Shown: positions 46,660 through 56,031 of the stretch, piece by piece
How the letters are laid out: each line of letters starts with the position of its first letter
How positions within the stretch are numbered: the first letter of the stretch is position 1
Source of the DNA: [Pasteurella] mairii
GTDB lineage: Bacteria > Pseudomonadota > Gammaproteobacteria > Enterobacterales > Pasteurellaceae
Reading direction: 5' to 3'
DNA: 64,000 nt
Assembly: GCA_900454475.1 (NCBI GenBank)
Contig: UGSS01000002.1
Span: forward strand, 853,605-917,604
Position numbers and translations under genes: made by a program
The notes under the pieces: generated by a model
Seen by the model: the letters and a program-made list of their open reading frames with translations, nothing else
Databases searched by the model: none
Told to the model about the DNA's origin: nothing

Positions 46660-48354
46660 TTATTCTTGCCAATATTTTTTCTTTGTTGTTTGTCCAATGC
46701 CAGGATTGAAGCTGTTCGTCGGATCAAGGGATTTATAAAATTTGCGTAATTCGGGTTTAGCTTTATATAAATGGCCGACATTATGTTCCGCCGGATATTG
46801 TGCGCCGCGCTGATCGAGCAAATCCCACATTTGATGCTCTAACGCCAAGCAATCATGCCCTTTTTTAATAATGTAGTCTTGGTGAAATACATGACACATA
46901 AAATGCCCATAATATAATTTATGGCTGATTTTATGATCAATTTCTGTCGGTAGTTTTTCAAACCATTCCTGATCGTTACGACGTAATGCCACATCCAGCG
47001 CTACAATATCTTCTACTTGGTCTGAGTGAATTGCTCGATAACGAATTGCCGCTGATGCTACTGCAAAACGATGTAGCATTGCGGCTTGGGTTTCTAGTGC
47101 ATTACATTCAAAATAATCGCCTTTTTGCTTATCAGAAAAATATTGCTGCAAATAGGTTTTCGCTTCTTGTACGCCTTTACCTCCCATTTTTAAAATCAGA
47201 TGGTGTTCGTATTTATCACGATAATTCCAAAGACTTTTCGGCAAATGTTGTGGTAGCAGATAAGACAAACTTTGCATGAGTTTATCGCTAAGATCTGTCG
47301 GTAAAAAACGACTTTTTTTCGCAATACGATCTATTTTCGCTTTTAATGTGAACAGGCGTGGAAGTTGATGCGTACCAAATTTTTTGATGACCCAAAACGT
47401 ATCTTTCCCATATTTTGCTGCGATATCAAAGGCATCACGATGAATATATTCGCCGGAAATTGGCAATTGTTCAAAGTTGGCAAGCATATGACGACGTAAT
47501 TCATTAAGCACAGCAGTTTGATTTGTGCCAATATAAAATACAGCAGTATTTTTTTCCAGTGGAAATGTGTCTAAACGCACAGCAAAAATCGCCAATTTGC
47601 CGGCACTACCAGAGGCTTCATAATGACGAGCCGGATCGGCATTAAAACGCGCCGGCGTATCTTCATCAATTTGGCGCACGTGGTGACAATAGCAATGATC
47701 ATGCCCTTTAGCATAATCTTGTTGAATATCTTTAGCTTGATAGTATTGATTTTCTAAATTGTTTAATATTTCTTCCGGTTCATCACCAAGATAAATACCA
47801 AGGTGATTTTTTAATTCTAATTCGCCTTGTTCATTAAGTTGTGCATACAATGCCATTTCCGTATAAGCCGGACCTCGTTGCACCAATGCACCGCCAGAGT
47901 TATTGCAGATCCCACCGATAACTGAAGCACCAATACAAGAAGAACCAATCACTGAATGCGGTTCACGGTCATGCGATTTGAGTTGGTTTTCTAATTCATT
48001 TAAGGTAGACCCAGGTAAGCAAATCACTTGATTGGCGTGATTAATTAATTGAATACCGCTCATGCGCATAACATTAATAATCACAATATCGCGATCATAA
48101 TCATTACCACTCGGTGTTGAACCACCGGTCAACCCTGTATTTGCTGCTTGTGTTATCACAATAACATCAGCCGCAACACAAATTTTTAATATTCGCCAAA
48201 ATTCCACTAAAGAGCCGGGGCGCAGTACTGCGATAGCATTTCCTGTGCCAAAACGATATCCATTACGATAAGATTCGGTTTTATCCGGATCGGTAATAAT
48301 ATGGCGAGCTCCGACAATTTGGGTGAGGGCAGTAATTAATTGCTGTGTTTGCAT
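46660..48354 (-). CDS. dld: quinone-dependent D-lactate dehydrogenase
   Basis: Dld oxidises D-lactate to pyruvate and passes electrons to quinone at the inner membrane. The 564-residue protein has the PCMH-type FAD domain (ITQAANTGLTGGSTPSGNDYDRDIVIINV near residue 60, IGGICNNSGGALVQRGPA near 145) and the Dld membrane-binding and cap domains (HIILKMGGKG-like stretch near 390, HNVGHLYKAKPEL near 522). Length matches E. coli Dld (571). It lies alone, convergent with azlD. H. influenzae uses such an enzyme to grow on lactate. Confidence 0.95.
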   Translation of the reverse strand: MQTQQLITALTQIVGARHIITDPDKTESYRNGYRFGTGNAIAVLRPGSLVEFWRILKICVAADVIVITQAANTGLTGGSTPSGNDYDRDIVIINVMRMSGIQLINHANQVICLPGSTLNELENQLKSHDREPHSVIGSSCIGASVIGGICNNSGGALVQRGPAYTEMALYAQLNEQGELELKNHLGIYLGDEPEEILNNLENQYYQAKDIQQDYAKGHDHCYCHHVRQIDEDTPARFNADPARHYEASGSAGKLAIFAVRLDTFPLEKNTAVFYIGTNQTAVLNELRRHMLANFEQLPISGEYIHRDAFDIAAKYGKDTFWVIKKFGTHQLPRLFTLKAKIDRIAKKSRFLPTDLSDKLMQSLSYLLPQHLPKSLWNYRDKYEHHLILKMGGKGVQEAKTYLQQYFSDKQKGDYFECNALETQAAMLHRFAVASAAIRYRAIHSDQVEDIVALDVALRRNDQEWFEKLPTEIDHKISHKLYYGHFMCHVFHQDYIIKKGHDCLALEHQMWDLLDQRGAQYPAEHNVGHLYKAKPELRKFYKSLDPTNSFNPGIGQTTKKKYWQE

Positions 48355-48457
48355 AATGCTATCCTTATTTTAGGGCTAATTTGTAACATTATTATAACAA
48401 TACCTTATACGAAAGTTTTAGATTAAGCGCAAAAATGTGAGCAACTTAACAAAAAAT

Positions 48458-48910
48458 CTATTTTTTATTTAATAAGTCTTTTAAGCCCGCTTTCATTTCC
48501 GACATTTGATTTTCATATAGCGCCTTGCTTTCCCGCTCATCAATCATATAGGAAATGGTTTCCGATAGGGTCATTTTCATTTTACGGGAATATTTTGACA
48601 AACGAAGCCATACCGCATATTCCAAATCAATGGATTTTTTCTTGGTCGTTTGTTTTTCTGCGTTAAAAAAACGTTTTCGACGTGCGCGAATGGCTTGATC
48701 TAGTTTGACGATTAATTCTTCGGATAAATGTTGTTCAATCCATTCTTCAATTTGCACTGGTTGATGTTGGCTGGCAATAAATTGTTGAGTCATGCTTTCT
48801 TGCAAGCTACGTTCCGGATAACGAGTAATATTTTCTCCGTCACGGGCTTTTTTGGTTAAATATACCCATTTCCAATTGGCTTCTTGATTTTCCAGTTTTT
48901 GGTATTTCAT
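48458..48910 (-). CDS. matP: macrodomain Ter protein MatP
   Basis: MatP binds matS sites and condenses the chromosome terminus, linking it to ZapB at the divisome. The 150-residue protein begins MKYQKLENQEANWKWVYLTKKARDGENITRY, has the four-helix domain (residues 1-95) and the ribbon-helix-helix part KKKSIDLEYAVWLRLSKYSRKMKMTLSETISYMI near residue 95, then a C-terminal coiled coil. It diverges from the Lon-like gene as in E. coli (matP-ycbZ-fabA). I found no matS site here by eye. Confidence 0.95.
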   Translation of the reverse strand: MKYQKLENQEANWKWVYLTKKARDGENITRYPERSLQESMTQQFIASQHQPVQIEEWIEQHLSEELIVKLDQAIRARRKRFFNAEKQTTKKKSIDLEYAVWLRLSKYSRKMKMTLSETISYMIDERESKALYENQMSEMKAGLKDLLNKK

Positions 48911-49062
48911 CGCATTTCTCTTATTTTTGTCTAATTTAGTGACGTGGTAACGTAAATTATCATACGCCTATTTATCCGCTTTTTCTAGTAAATTTTACAG
49001 CGGAATTCACGGAAATATGCGATAATATTTCTTTTTAAAATGCTAACTGAAAGAGAATAAGA

Positions 49063-50841
49063 GTGACTTTATCTTTGGCAACCGAACAAAAACTGGATTG
49101 GCAAGATCTTACGCCAACCCTGAATATTCAAGAGCAACCCGGCGAATTTTCTGATTTTTTTACCTTGCAACCCGCGGCATCTTTGGCAATAAAACATTTT
49201 TTGCAAAATAAGCACCGCACTTTATTGGTACTAAAAGCCGATGATCAAACGGAATATGCCAAATTATTGGAAAAACACGTACAATCGTTGCAAGCACCGA
49301 ATTTGCCAATCTCTGGCGTACGTTATGTTATCGAACAAGGCGACAGTTTTTCTTTTCCGTCTATTTATATCGAACCGGCACAATCTCTTGATGACAATTT
49401 TGCGGCACAAAAATCAGTGGCAACTGCGTTGTATTTCGATCAAAGTCAATTGTTCGGCACAGTAAGGGTACACCCAAGTTCACAAGATATTCAATTAAGC
49501 GCTGGTTTAGTACATCAATTGAATAATGGCGTATTAATTTTGAGCGCGGCAGCATTTTTGTCGCAATTGGATTTGTGGCAACGCTTAAAACAGCTTTTAT
49601 TAAGCAAAACCTTTAGTTGGTACTCTTTACATCCTTATAAATCGTTACCTTGTCACATTCCAGATTGTCCGTTATCGTTGAAAGTCATTTTATTAGGCAA
49701 CCGCGAAGAATTGGCATTATTAAACGAAGTGGACGAGGAACTTTATCATTGGGCGGATTATGCGGAAATTGAAAGCTATTTCACCTTAAATAATGTACAA
49801 GATCCGCAATTATGGCGTGATTATGTGATGAATTTGGCAAAACAAGCCGGGTTGCCTAATCTTATTGAGGATGGGGTAAATAAACTTTATCAGCTGTTGG
49901 TTCGACAAAGTGAAAGCCGCAGTTTGATTAGCATTTCTCCGTTAAAATTAACCGCACTTTTGGCAGATGCAGCTGCGTTTAGCCAAGATAATCAATTAAG
50001 TGCGGTCGTTTTTGAACAATATTTTTTGCAAAAATATCAACAACATGGCTTTTTGCGTGAGCAAACTTACGGAGAAATTCTAAATGAACAGGTGTTTGTT
50101 GCCACCGATGGAGAAATGGTGGGACAAATTAATGGCTTGTCAGTGGTGGAATATCAGGGAACGCCGATTTCGTTTGGCGAACCCTCGCGTATTAGCTGTA
50201 TTGTGCAGTTTGGTGATGGTGAAGTGGTTGATGTAGAACGTAAAAATGAACTCGCCGGCAACTTGCATAGTAAAGGATTGATGATTGCGGAAAGTTGCTT
50301 GGCGAATATTTTGGAATTTGCGTCACAATTGCCTTTTTCTGCCTCTATTGTATTTGAGCAATCTTATGCAGAAATTGATGGCGATAGCGCTTCGCTTGCC
50401 AGTTTTTGTGTATTAACCAGTGCGTTGGCGGATTTACCTTTGCCACAGTCTATTGCGGTAACCGGCGCTATTGATCAATTTGGCTTGGTGCATTCTGTTG
50501 GTGGAGTGAATGATAAAATTGAAGGCTTTTTTACTTTGTGTGAACGTCGCGGTTTAACCGGTTCGCAAGGGGTTATCATTCCAAGTGCAACGATACATCA
50601 GTTGAGTTTGTCTGAGGCGGTTGTCAATGCGGTGAAAAATCATCAATTTTCTATTTGGGTAGTTGAAGATGTGTATCAAGCCTGTGAAATTTTATTCCAG
50701 CGACATTTGGTTGAAGAAGAAAATATGGATTATTCTGCGGATAACCAACCGCTTTCCCGTTTAATTCAACAACGTATTGAATTGCGTTCCGAGCAACAGC
50801 AAAAAGGCGGTTGGTTGAGACGAGTATTTTTGGGGCGTTAG
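49063..50841 (+). CDS. Lon-like ATP-independent protease (YcbZ/LonH type)
   Basis: The 592-residue protein has an N-terminal region with a degenerate ATPase-like part (residues 1-330) and a C-terminal Lon protease domain. The serine-lysine dyad is visible as EIDGDSASLASF (Ser near residue 442) and GGVNDKIEGFF (Lys near 486). No Walker A is seen, so it is not a full Lon. The start is GTG behind AAGAGAATAAGA. In E. coli the equivalent gene lies between matP and fabA; here a glycosyltransferase gene has come between it and fabA. Confidence 0.9.
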   Translation: MTLSLATEQKLDWQDLTPTLNIQEQPGEFSDFFTLQPAASLAIKHFLQNKHRTLLVLKADDQTEYAKLLEKHVQSLQAPNLPISGVRYVIEQGDSFSFPSIYIEPAQSLDDNFAAQKSVATALYFDQSQLFGTVRVHPSSQDIQLSAGLVHQLNNGVLILSAAAFLSQLDLWQRLKQLLLSKTFSWYSLHPYKSLPCHIPDCPLSLKVILLGNREELALLNEVDEELYHWADYAEIESYFTLNNVQDPQLWRDYVMNLAKQAGLPNLIEDGVNKLYQLLVRQSESRSLISISPLKLTALLADAAAFSQDNQLSAVVFEQYFLQKYQQHGFLREQTYGEILNEQVFVATDGEMVGQINGLSVVEYQGTPISFGEPSRISCIVQFGDGEVVDVERKNELAGNLHSKGLMIAESCLANILEFASQLPFSASIVFEQSYAEIDGDSASLASFCVLTSALADLPLPQSIAVTGAIDQFGLVHSVGGVNDKIEGFFTLCERRGLTGSQGVIIPSATIHQLSLSEAVVNAVKNHQFSIWVVEDVYQACEILFQRHLVEEENMDYSADNQPLSRLIQQRIELRSEQQQKGGWLRRVFLGR

Positions 50842-50878
50842 TGGGTCTTGTTGGTCGATTTCTCAATTTTTCAATAAA

Positions 50879-50903
50879 AAGCACGGTTTGAATAACCGTG
50901 CTT
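50879..50903 (+). terminator. terminator after the Lon-like gene
   Basis: A 10-bp perfect stem AAGCACGGTT / AACCGTGCTT with a 5-base loop follows the stop codon by 38 bases; the T-run is weak (CTTAG). No gene is seen between here and 51043. Confidence 0.65.
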
Positions 50904-51042
50904 AGACCGCTGATGATAGGTTGTTTGTTGATATAAGAAACTGCTAAAAAGCTTGATGAATATAGGGATATTCATTAATTAGCACTGAAACTTCCTTTAT
51001 CAAAGAAAGATATTTTTTCATATTTCCTTATCGCACAAAGCA

Positions 51043-51904
51043 TTAAATAGCGTGTTTCGCTTTAATTTCATTCCAAGATAACTTGTAGTAAAACCAATAT
51101 TTTTCGCGTAAAAGTACAGTGTAAGGATGAGATATCCATGGTTTGTAAGGTGTCGTGTAATGAATTATTTTAGGTGGATTTAATGTTATTTCTTGCGGGT
51201 ATTTTGCAAAGACAATATCATGCGTTTCAAAACCACTGTGAATAATTCCAACTTGATAATTATATATTTTATCTAATGCTCTCCATTTTCCTTTCAGAAC
51301 AATATTTAAAACATCCTGATCTGGATATAACATCCTTGAATATTCTAATGTCATATCTACTAATATATTTTTTAAATTGTGTTGTTGCCATAATTTATTA
51401 TTAATCAGTAAGACGCCTGAATTGAAATAAGGCTTCATATCAGGGAACTCGAAATAAGCATGAGGCGCAAGATGATTAAGGCACATATCATCAACCGCAA
51501 GAGCAAAATTATCTCCAAAATCTGAAAAATACATATTCTCAATATTATCATCCACAACAATATCACTATCTAGATATAAAACTCGCTCTTCGGGTATATT
51601 TGGAACTGCATAACGATAAAAAGCAGGCTTATTTATTGCATCAACAAATTTTTCTGAAAATAGGGGATCCTTAGTGATATTTATTGGAATAATTTCAGCA
51701 TTAAGATCTGTCAAAAGATGATTAAGATAATCAAACCACTCTGCTACATAATCCTTATGAATAAGATAGAAACGAATATTACGATGATGGTAACAAAGAG
51801 ATTTAATTAAAGTAATAACTTGCTCTGAATAACCAATATCTGCGACTAAAGCGATATTAATTGTTTGGTTTGTTTGTTTGTTTGTTTGTTTGTTTGTTTG
51901 GCAT
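51043..51904 (-). pseudogene. phase-variable GT8 glycosyltransferase, OFF by CAAA repeat number
   Basis: The gene starts at ATG 51904 behind AAGGATAA. One base later come eight CAAA units (51869-51900), a C and one more CAAA. With eight units the frame runs into TAA after 15 codons, so it is out of phase with the transferase frame. Loss of one unit (7) or gain of two (10) would restore a 285- or 289-residue protein. In that frame it reads NIALVADIGYSEQVITLIKSL, VLYLDSDIVVDDNIENMYF (DxD), FNSGVLLINNKLW, DQDVLN and KIIHYTTPYKPW, the family 8 (LgtC-like) galactosyl/glucosyl transferase signature. It probably adds a hexose to lipooligosaccharide. It is AT-rich and has been inserted before fabA. 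Confidence 0.9.
51864..51900 (-). repeat. CAAA tetranucleotide tract (8 perfect units plus 1)
   Basis: Plus strand TTTG repeated eight times without error at 51869-51900, preceded by G and one further TTTG (51864-51867). It lies within the first codons of the GT8 gene. Slipped-strand change in unit number shifts the reading frame by one base each, the usual contingency-locus mechanism of Haemophilus surface genes. Confidence 0.97.
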
Positions 51905-52201
51905 GAATTATCCTTTAATAAATTGTTTTTATAAAGTTTTTTTTTCGTCTTGACGAGTCCCCTAAAGATCTGGAGTTACCAGCACCATTGTAAGTCATGG
52001 GCTTGTCTAGGTGGGTTCTTGTTGCCGATTACTATTGTATTCTGATTAAAACAAGGAAAGTATAGATAAAACTAGTCATAATAGCAATTCAATAGCATGT
52101 AATCTTGAGTTCATATTGGGAGTATGAAGATAACATTTATTATTTTGTTCTATACAAAAGTGCGGTCGTTTTTTGTTTTATTTTAACTGATCCGATAAGT
52201 T
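51905..52201. other. intergenic region upstream of the GT8 gene, no gene seen
   Basis: About 300 bases without a credible reading frame. It should hold the GT8 promoter on the minus strand, but I cannot fix one. The part 51950-52040 is less AT-rich than its surroundings and could be a remnant of another element. A uptake signal followed by T-rich sequence lies near 52158. Confidence 0.5.
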
Positions 52202-52250
52202 TAGCTAACAGTTGTTAGCTATATCTTATTTTTCGCAATGCTGTTATACT
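52202..52250 (+). promoter_or_regulatory. palindrome and promoter of fabA
   Basis: TAGCTAAC-AGTT-GTTAGCTA (52202-52221) is a perfect 8-bp inverted repeat. It lies just upstream of an extended -10 element TGTTATACT (52242-52250). fabA is controlled by FabR and FadR in E. coli; the palindrome does not look like either known site exactly, so the regulator is open. The position would suit an activator or repressor touching the -35 region. Confidence 0.6.
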
Positions 52251-52305
52251 GCTTGCAAGTTAACGCATTTAGCGTAAATAAATTTGATTGAGAGGATTTA
52301 AATAA

Positions 52306-52836
52306 ATGAACAACTGTACACCAAACAAAAAAAACAGCTATAACTATGACGAGTTGTTGGCGTCCGGACGTGGCGAGCTATTTGGTAAAGAAGGACCGCA
52401 ATTGCCGGCACCGAGTATGCTGATGATGGATCGGGTCATTGAAATGAATGAAGAAGGTGGTTTGTTTCATAAAGGTTATATTGAGGCAGAGTTAGATATT
52501 AAGCCGGATTTGCCTTTTTTTGGCTGCCATTTTATCGGCGATCCGGTGATGCCGGGATGTTTGGGGCTGGATGCAATGTGGCAATTGGTTGGTTTTTACC
52601 TTGGTTGGATTGGCGGTAAGGGCAAAGGACGCGCCTTGGGCGTGGGGGAAGTGAAGTTTACCGGACAAATTTTGCCAACCGCGAAAAAAGTGATTTATCG
52701 TATCAATATGAAACGAGTGATTAACCGTAAATTGGTGATGGGCATGGCTGATGGTGAAGTTGAGGTGGATGGTCGTGTCATTTACACTGCAACGGATTTA
52801 AAGGTTGGATTATTCCAAGATACCTCTTGTTTTTAA
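52306..52836 (+). CDS. fabA: 3-hydroxyacyl-ACP dehydratase/isomerase FabA
   Basis: FabA dehydrates 3-hydroxydecanoyl-ACP and isomerises the product to the cis-3 form, the entry to unsaturated fatty acids. The 176-residue hotdog-fold protein has [25 protein letters not shown] near residue 65 with the catalytic histidine and aspartate, and [16 protein letters not shown] near 105. GAGAGGATTT precedes the ATG. FabB is expected elsewhere. Its usual neighbour, the Lon-like gene, is now separated from it by the GT8 gene. Confidence 0.97.
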   Translation: MNNCTPNKKNSYNYDELLASGRGELFGKEGPQLPAPSMLMMDRVIEMNEEGGLFHKGYIEAELDIKPDLPFFGCHFIGDPVMPGCLGLDAMWQLVGFYLGWIGGKGKGRALGVGEVKFTGQILPTAKKVIYRINMKRVINRKLVMGMADGEVEVDGRVIYTATDLKVGLFQDTSCF

Positions 52837-52918
52837 TTGCGTTATTTTTCATTTCGCTACATTCATATCTCAATCTTCCCCAATTCGTTACAAGAAAATG
52901 AATTGGGGCACCTTTCGG

Positions 52919-53395
52919 TTATTCATCAATAATATCGATAAATTCCGCGTTAAGTAATGTTGCCAAATCTTGCGGGGATAATTCCACACTTAAACCCCGT
53001 TTTCCGCCGGAAACATAGATTTTATCGAATTGTAATGCCGATTGTTCAATCACGGTGGTAAGGCGTTTTTTCTGCCCGAGAGGGCTAATACCGCCGACTA
53101 AATAGCCGGAACTTTTTTGGGCAAACTCTTTATCCGCCATTTCTACTTTTTTCACATGGATAGCTTTCGCCGCTTTTTTTAGATTGAGCATATTCGCGGT
53201 GGGTAATACAAAACAAGCGAGTTTTTTTTGATCACCATTTTCCGCGACGAGTAGGGTTTTAAAGGATTGATTGGGGTTTATGCCCAATTTTTCAGCCGCT
53301 TCATCACCAAAATGGGTATTATTCGGATCATGATCATAATTGTGTAAAATAAAAGGAATTTTTTGTTTTTTGAGTAAATCAATTGCTGGTGTCAT
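52919..53395 (-). CDS. ybaK: Cys-tRNA(Pro)/Cys-tRNA(Cys) deacylase YbaK
   Basis: YbaK hydrolyses cysteine wrongly attached to tRNA-Pro. The 158-residue protein has the INS-like editing fold with [21 protein letters not shown] near residue 28, the catalytic lysine region [17 protein letters not shown] near 60, and [21 protein letters not shown] near 95. Haemophilus YbaK was the first of the family to be solved. It stands as a single gene facing fabA. Confidence 0.95.
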   Translation of the reverse strand: MTPAIDLLKKQKIPFILHNYDHDPNNTHFGDEAAEKLGINPNQSFKTLLVAENGDQKKLACFVLPTANMLNLKKAAKAIHVKKVEMADKEFAQKSSGYLVGGISPLGQKKRLTTVIEQSALQFDKIYVSGGKRGLSVELSPQDLATLLNAEFIDIIDE

Positions 53396-53468
53396 TTTCT
53401 TTTCCTTAAATAATTCAGTACAATAGCCGGATTATTTTACGCTGATTATTCAGTTAATGGGAGAAAAA

Positions 53469-54425
53469 ATGTTAAAGATTGCCATTGTGGCGGAATTTGA
53501 GTTAGCCGAAAAAATTGTGGAAGCGTTAGAACAAACAGAGCTGAACGTAGAACAAATTGTGGCGGTGGAAATTTACCCTTTCGCCGAAGAGCAAGGATTG
53601 CGTTTTAATCATAAAAGTGTGGCGCAAATGGCGGCAGACGAGGTGGATTGGAGTGAATTTCAATATGCCTTTTTTGCCACCGATGTGGCGCACGCCAATT
53701 ATTTAGCACAAGCGGCTAGCACCGGCGTTGTGGTATTGGATTTATTGGGGATTTGTGCTGGGTTGCCGGATGTGCCGCTGGTGATCCCGACGGTGAATGA
53801 GGCGCAATTAAGCGAGTTACACCGTAACATTGTTTCTTTGCCTAATCCGCAAGTGACGCAAGTGATTTTAGCAACAGCGTCATTATTGCAAGATATGCCG
53901 GTGAAACACTTGAGCGTGACTTCATTGCTACCAGCATCCTATACCAACGGGGAAACCGTAAGTCGTCTAGCCGGTCAAACGGCGCAATTATTAAATGGTA
54001 TTCCTTTGGATGAAACGCAGCAACGTTTGGCGTTTGACGTATTCCCGCAAAACGGAGAACCGTTGGCAATGCAGGTGCAATCCTTTTTTCCGCAATTGGA
54101 CAGTGTTGTGTTGCACGCGGTGCAAGTACCGGTATTTTACGGAATGAGCCAAAAAGTGACCGCACTTTGTGATTATGCGCAGATGGAAAGACAAATTGAA
54201 TTATGGCAACAAAACCCGTTTATTCAATATGATGCAGAGCAAGTGATTACGCCGGTGATAAATGGGGAACGTGAAAATGGCGAAACGGATGTCAAATTGC
54301 ATATTAGCGGAGTAAGTGCGGTGGAAAATGGCATCAGTTTTTGGAGCGTGGCTGACGAACAACGTTTTAATATCGCGGTTCTCGGTGTCAAATTGTTGGA
54401 AGGGCTTTATCGAGAAGGCTATTAA
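53469..54425 (+). CDS. usg: USG-1-like protein (aspartate-semialdehyde dehydrogenase homologue)
   Basis: The 318-residue protein has the fold of aspartate-semialdehyde dehydrogenase but lacks the catalytic cysteine: the PNC motif position reads IPTVN (IPTVNEAQ near residue 102). It resembles E. coli Usg, sharing the SVTSLLPAS, LAGQTAQLLNGIP and APVFYG-type (VPVFYGM) stretches and the ending FWSVADEQRFN. Its role is unknown; in E. coli usg precedes truA. The ATG at 53469 has GGGAGA before it; an ATG four codons upstream is open but has no site. A terminator follows at 54444-54473. Confidence 0.88.
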   Translation: MLKIAIVAEFELAEKIVEALEQTELNVEQIVAVEIYPFAEEQGLRFNHKSVAQMAADEVDWSEFQYAFFATDVAHANYLAQAASTGVVVLDLLGICAGLPDVPLVIPTVNEAQLSELHRNIVSLPNPQVTQVILATASLLQDMPVKHLSVTSLLPASYTNGETVSRLAGQTAQLLNGIPLDETQQRLAFDVFPQNGEPLAMQVQSFFPQLDSVVLHAVQVPVFYGMSQKVTALCDYAQMERQIELWQQNPFIQYDAEQVITPVINGERENGETDVKLHISGVSAVENGISFWSVADEQRFNIAVLGVKLLEGLYREGY

Positions 54426-54443
54426 ATCAATTCCATTTTACTT

Positions 54444-54473
54444 AAAAAACGACAAATTATTTTGTCGTTTTTT
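54444..54473 (+). terminator. terminator after usg
   Basis: A 13-bp perfect stem, AAAAAACGACAAA with TTTGTCGTTTTTT, has a 4-base loop and is followed by T residues. Confidence 0.9.
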
Positions 54474-54599
54474 TGTTGGCAATCATTTTTACAAAAAACT
54501 CGTCGAACTTTATCAAGGCTTTTGTTACAATCGGTAGGAAAAACACCTGTCTTTAGGATTGTTTTTCACGTTTATTTTTTACAACACTTGGAAATAACA

Positions 54600-55910
54600 A
54601 TGGAAAATCAATCTGTTCTACAAAAACTGTTTAAGTTACAAGAAAAAAATACGACTGCCAAAACAGAAATTATCGCCGGTATCACGACCTTTTTTACTAT
54701 GGTTTATATCGTTTTCGTCAACCCATCCATTTTGGGCGATGCGGGAATGGATAAACAAGCGGTTTTCGTGACCACCTGTCTTATCGCCGCGTTCGGCACG
54801 ATTGCCATGGGATTATTTAGCAATTTACCGATCGCGTTAGCGCCGGCAATGGGGTTAAATGCATTTTTGGCTTATGTAGTTGTCGGCAAATTAGGCTATT
54901 CTTGGCAAGTGGGGATGGGAACCATCTTTTGGGGTTCGGTCGGCTTATTTATTCTCACGATTTTTCAAATTCGTTATTGGTTGATGGCGTCTATTCCGCT
55001 CGGATTGCGGGTTGGGATTGGTGCCGGTATTGGTTTTTTTATTGCCTTGATTGGGTTCAAAAATATGGGGTTAGTAGTGGCGAACCCGGTAACGCTGGTC
55101 GCATTGGGTGATTTACATAATCCGCAAGTATTAATGGGAGTTTTGGGCTTCTTTATAATTGTGGTGTTAGCCGCGCGTCATATTTATTCGGGTGTGTTGA
55201 TTTCCATTGTAGTCACCACGTGCTTAGCCTTGTTGTTTGACGACAATGTCGCTTTCCACGGGATTATTTCTATGCCGCCAAGTTTAGGTTCTGTTGTCGG
55301 CGAAGTGGACATTGCTGGCGCCTTGGATACTGCCTTATTAGGCATTATTTTCTCATTTTTATTAGTCAATTTATTCGATTCCTCTGGAACCTTATTAGGT
55401 GTTGCCGATAAAGCGGGATTAAGCGACGAAAAAGGGCGTTTCCCAAAAATGAAACAAGCCTTGTATGTGGATAGCGTTAGCGCAGTTGCCGGTTCTTATA
55501 TCGGTACCTCCGCGATCAGTACCTATATTGAAAGTGGCGCCGGCGTTTCTGTTGGCGGACGTAGCGGCATGACTGCTTTCGTCGTCGGCTTGCTGTTCTT
55601 ATTGACCATTTTCTTTTCACCATTAGCAAGCGTCGTGCCACCTTATGCCACAGCGGGCGCTTTGGTGTATGTGGGCATTTTAATGGCATCTAATTTAATT
55701 CGTGTACAATGGGATGATTTAACGGAAGCCACTCCCGCTTTTATCACCGCTGCCATGATGCCATTTACCTATTCCATCACCGAGGGAATTGCGTTCGGCT
55801 TTATTAGTTATTGCGTGATGAAAGTCGGAACGGGGCGTTGGCAAGAAGTGAACGCGCCGGTTTGGGTCGTTGCGTTACTATTTATCGCCAAATTTATTTG
55901 GGTTGGTTAA
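54600..55910 (+). CDS. NCS2-family purine permease (AzgA type)
   Basis: The 436-residue inner-membrane protein has about 12-14 helices and belongs to the AzgA-like branch (adenine, guanine, hypoxanthine). It begins MENQSVLQKLFKLQEKNTTAKTEIIAGITTFFTMVYIVFVNPSIL. Other marks are PIALAPAMGLNAFLAYVVV near residue 80, RVGIGAGIGFFIALIGFKNMGL near 137 and YIGTSAISTYIESGAGVSVGGRSGMTA near 300. It salvages bases from outside. The frame is open 46 codons further upstream through the preceding terminator, so the ATG at 54600, with GGAAATAAC, is chosen. I see no PurR box. Confidence 0.92.
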   Translation: MENQSVLQKLFKLQEKNTTAKTEIIAGITTFFTMVYIVFVNPSILGDAGMDKQAVFVTTCLIAAFGTIAMGLFSNLPIALAPAMGLNAFLAYVVVGKLGYSWQVGMGTIFWGSVGLFILTIFQIRYWLMASIPLGLRVGIGAGIGFFIALIGFKNMGLVVANPVTLVALGDLHNPQVLMGVLGFFIIVVLAARHIYSGVLISIVVTTCLALLFDDNVAFHGIISMPPSLGSVVGEVDIAGALDTALLGIIFSFLLVNLFDSSGTLLGVADKAGLSDEKGRFPKMKQALYVDSVSAVAGSYIGTSAISTYIESGAGVSVGGRSGMTAFVVGLLFLLTIFFSPLASVVPPYATAGALVYVGILMASNLIRVQWDDLTEATPAFITAAMMPFTYSITEGIAFGFISYCVMKVGTGRWQEVNAPVWVVALLFIAKFIWVG

Positions 55911-55926
55911 GGCGTCAAATCTCAAG

Positions 55927-55953
55927 AAAGGTATTCTGCGGAATGCCTTTTTT
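55927..55953 (+). terminator. terminator after the purine permease
   Basis: AAAGGTATTC and GAATGCCTTT form a 10-bp stem with one G-T pair and a 4-base loop, followed by TTT, 16 bases after the stop. Confidence 0.85.
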
Positions 55954-56031
55954 GTGTCATTCGCTTTTTACTTTTATCCAATTGGGTGTACAATGAAAAT
56001 TCGTTGTTTCCCCTCAAATAAGGATATTATC

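Noticed and set aside
51043..51714. A 223-residue GT8 protein starting at an internal TTG
   Set aside because: The frame continues upstream with conserved GT8 sequence to the CAAA tract, so the internal start is an artefact of the out-of-phase repeat.
51950..52040. Possible insertion-sequence end near GGGCTTGTCTAGGTGG
   Set aside because: The motif recalls IS ends in Haemophilus, but no matching second end or target duplication is visible, so I do not annotate it.
55870..56031. 54-codon N-terminal extension of ychN
   Set aside because: It runs through the terminator of the purine permease and has no family similarity; the ATG at 56032 has a ribosome site.
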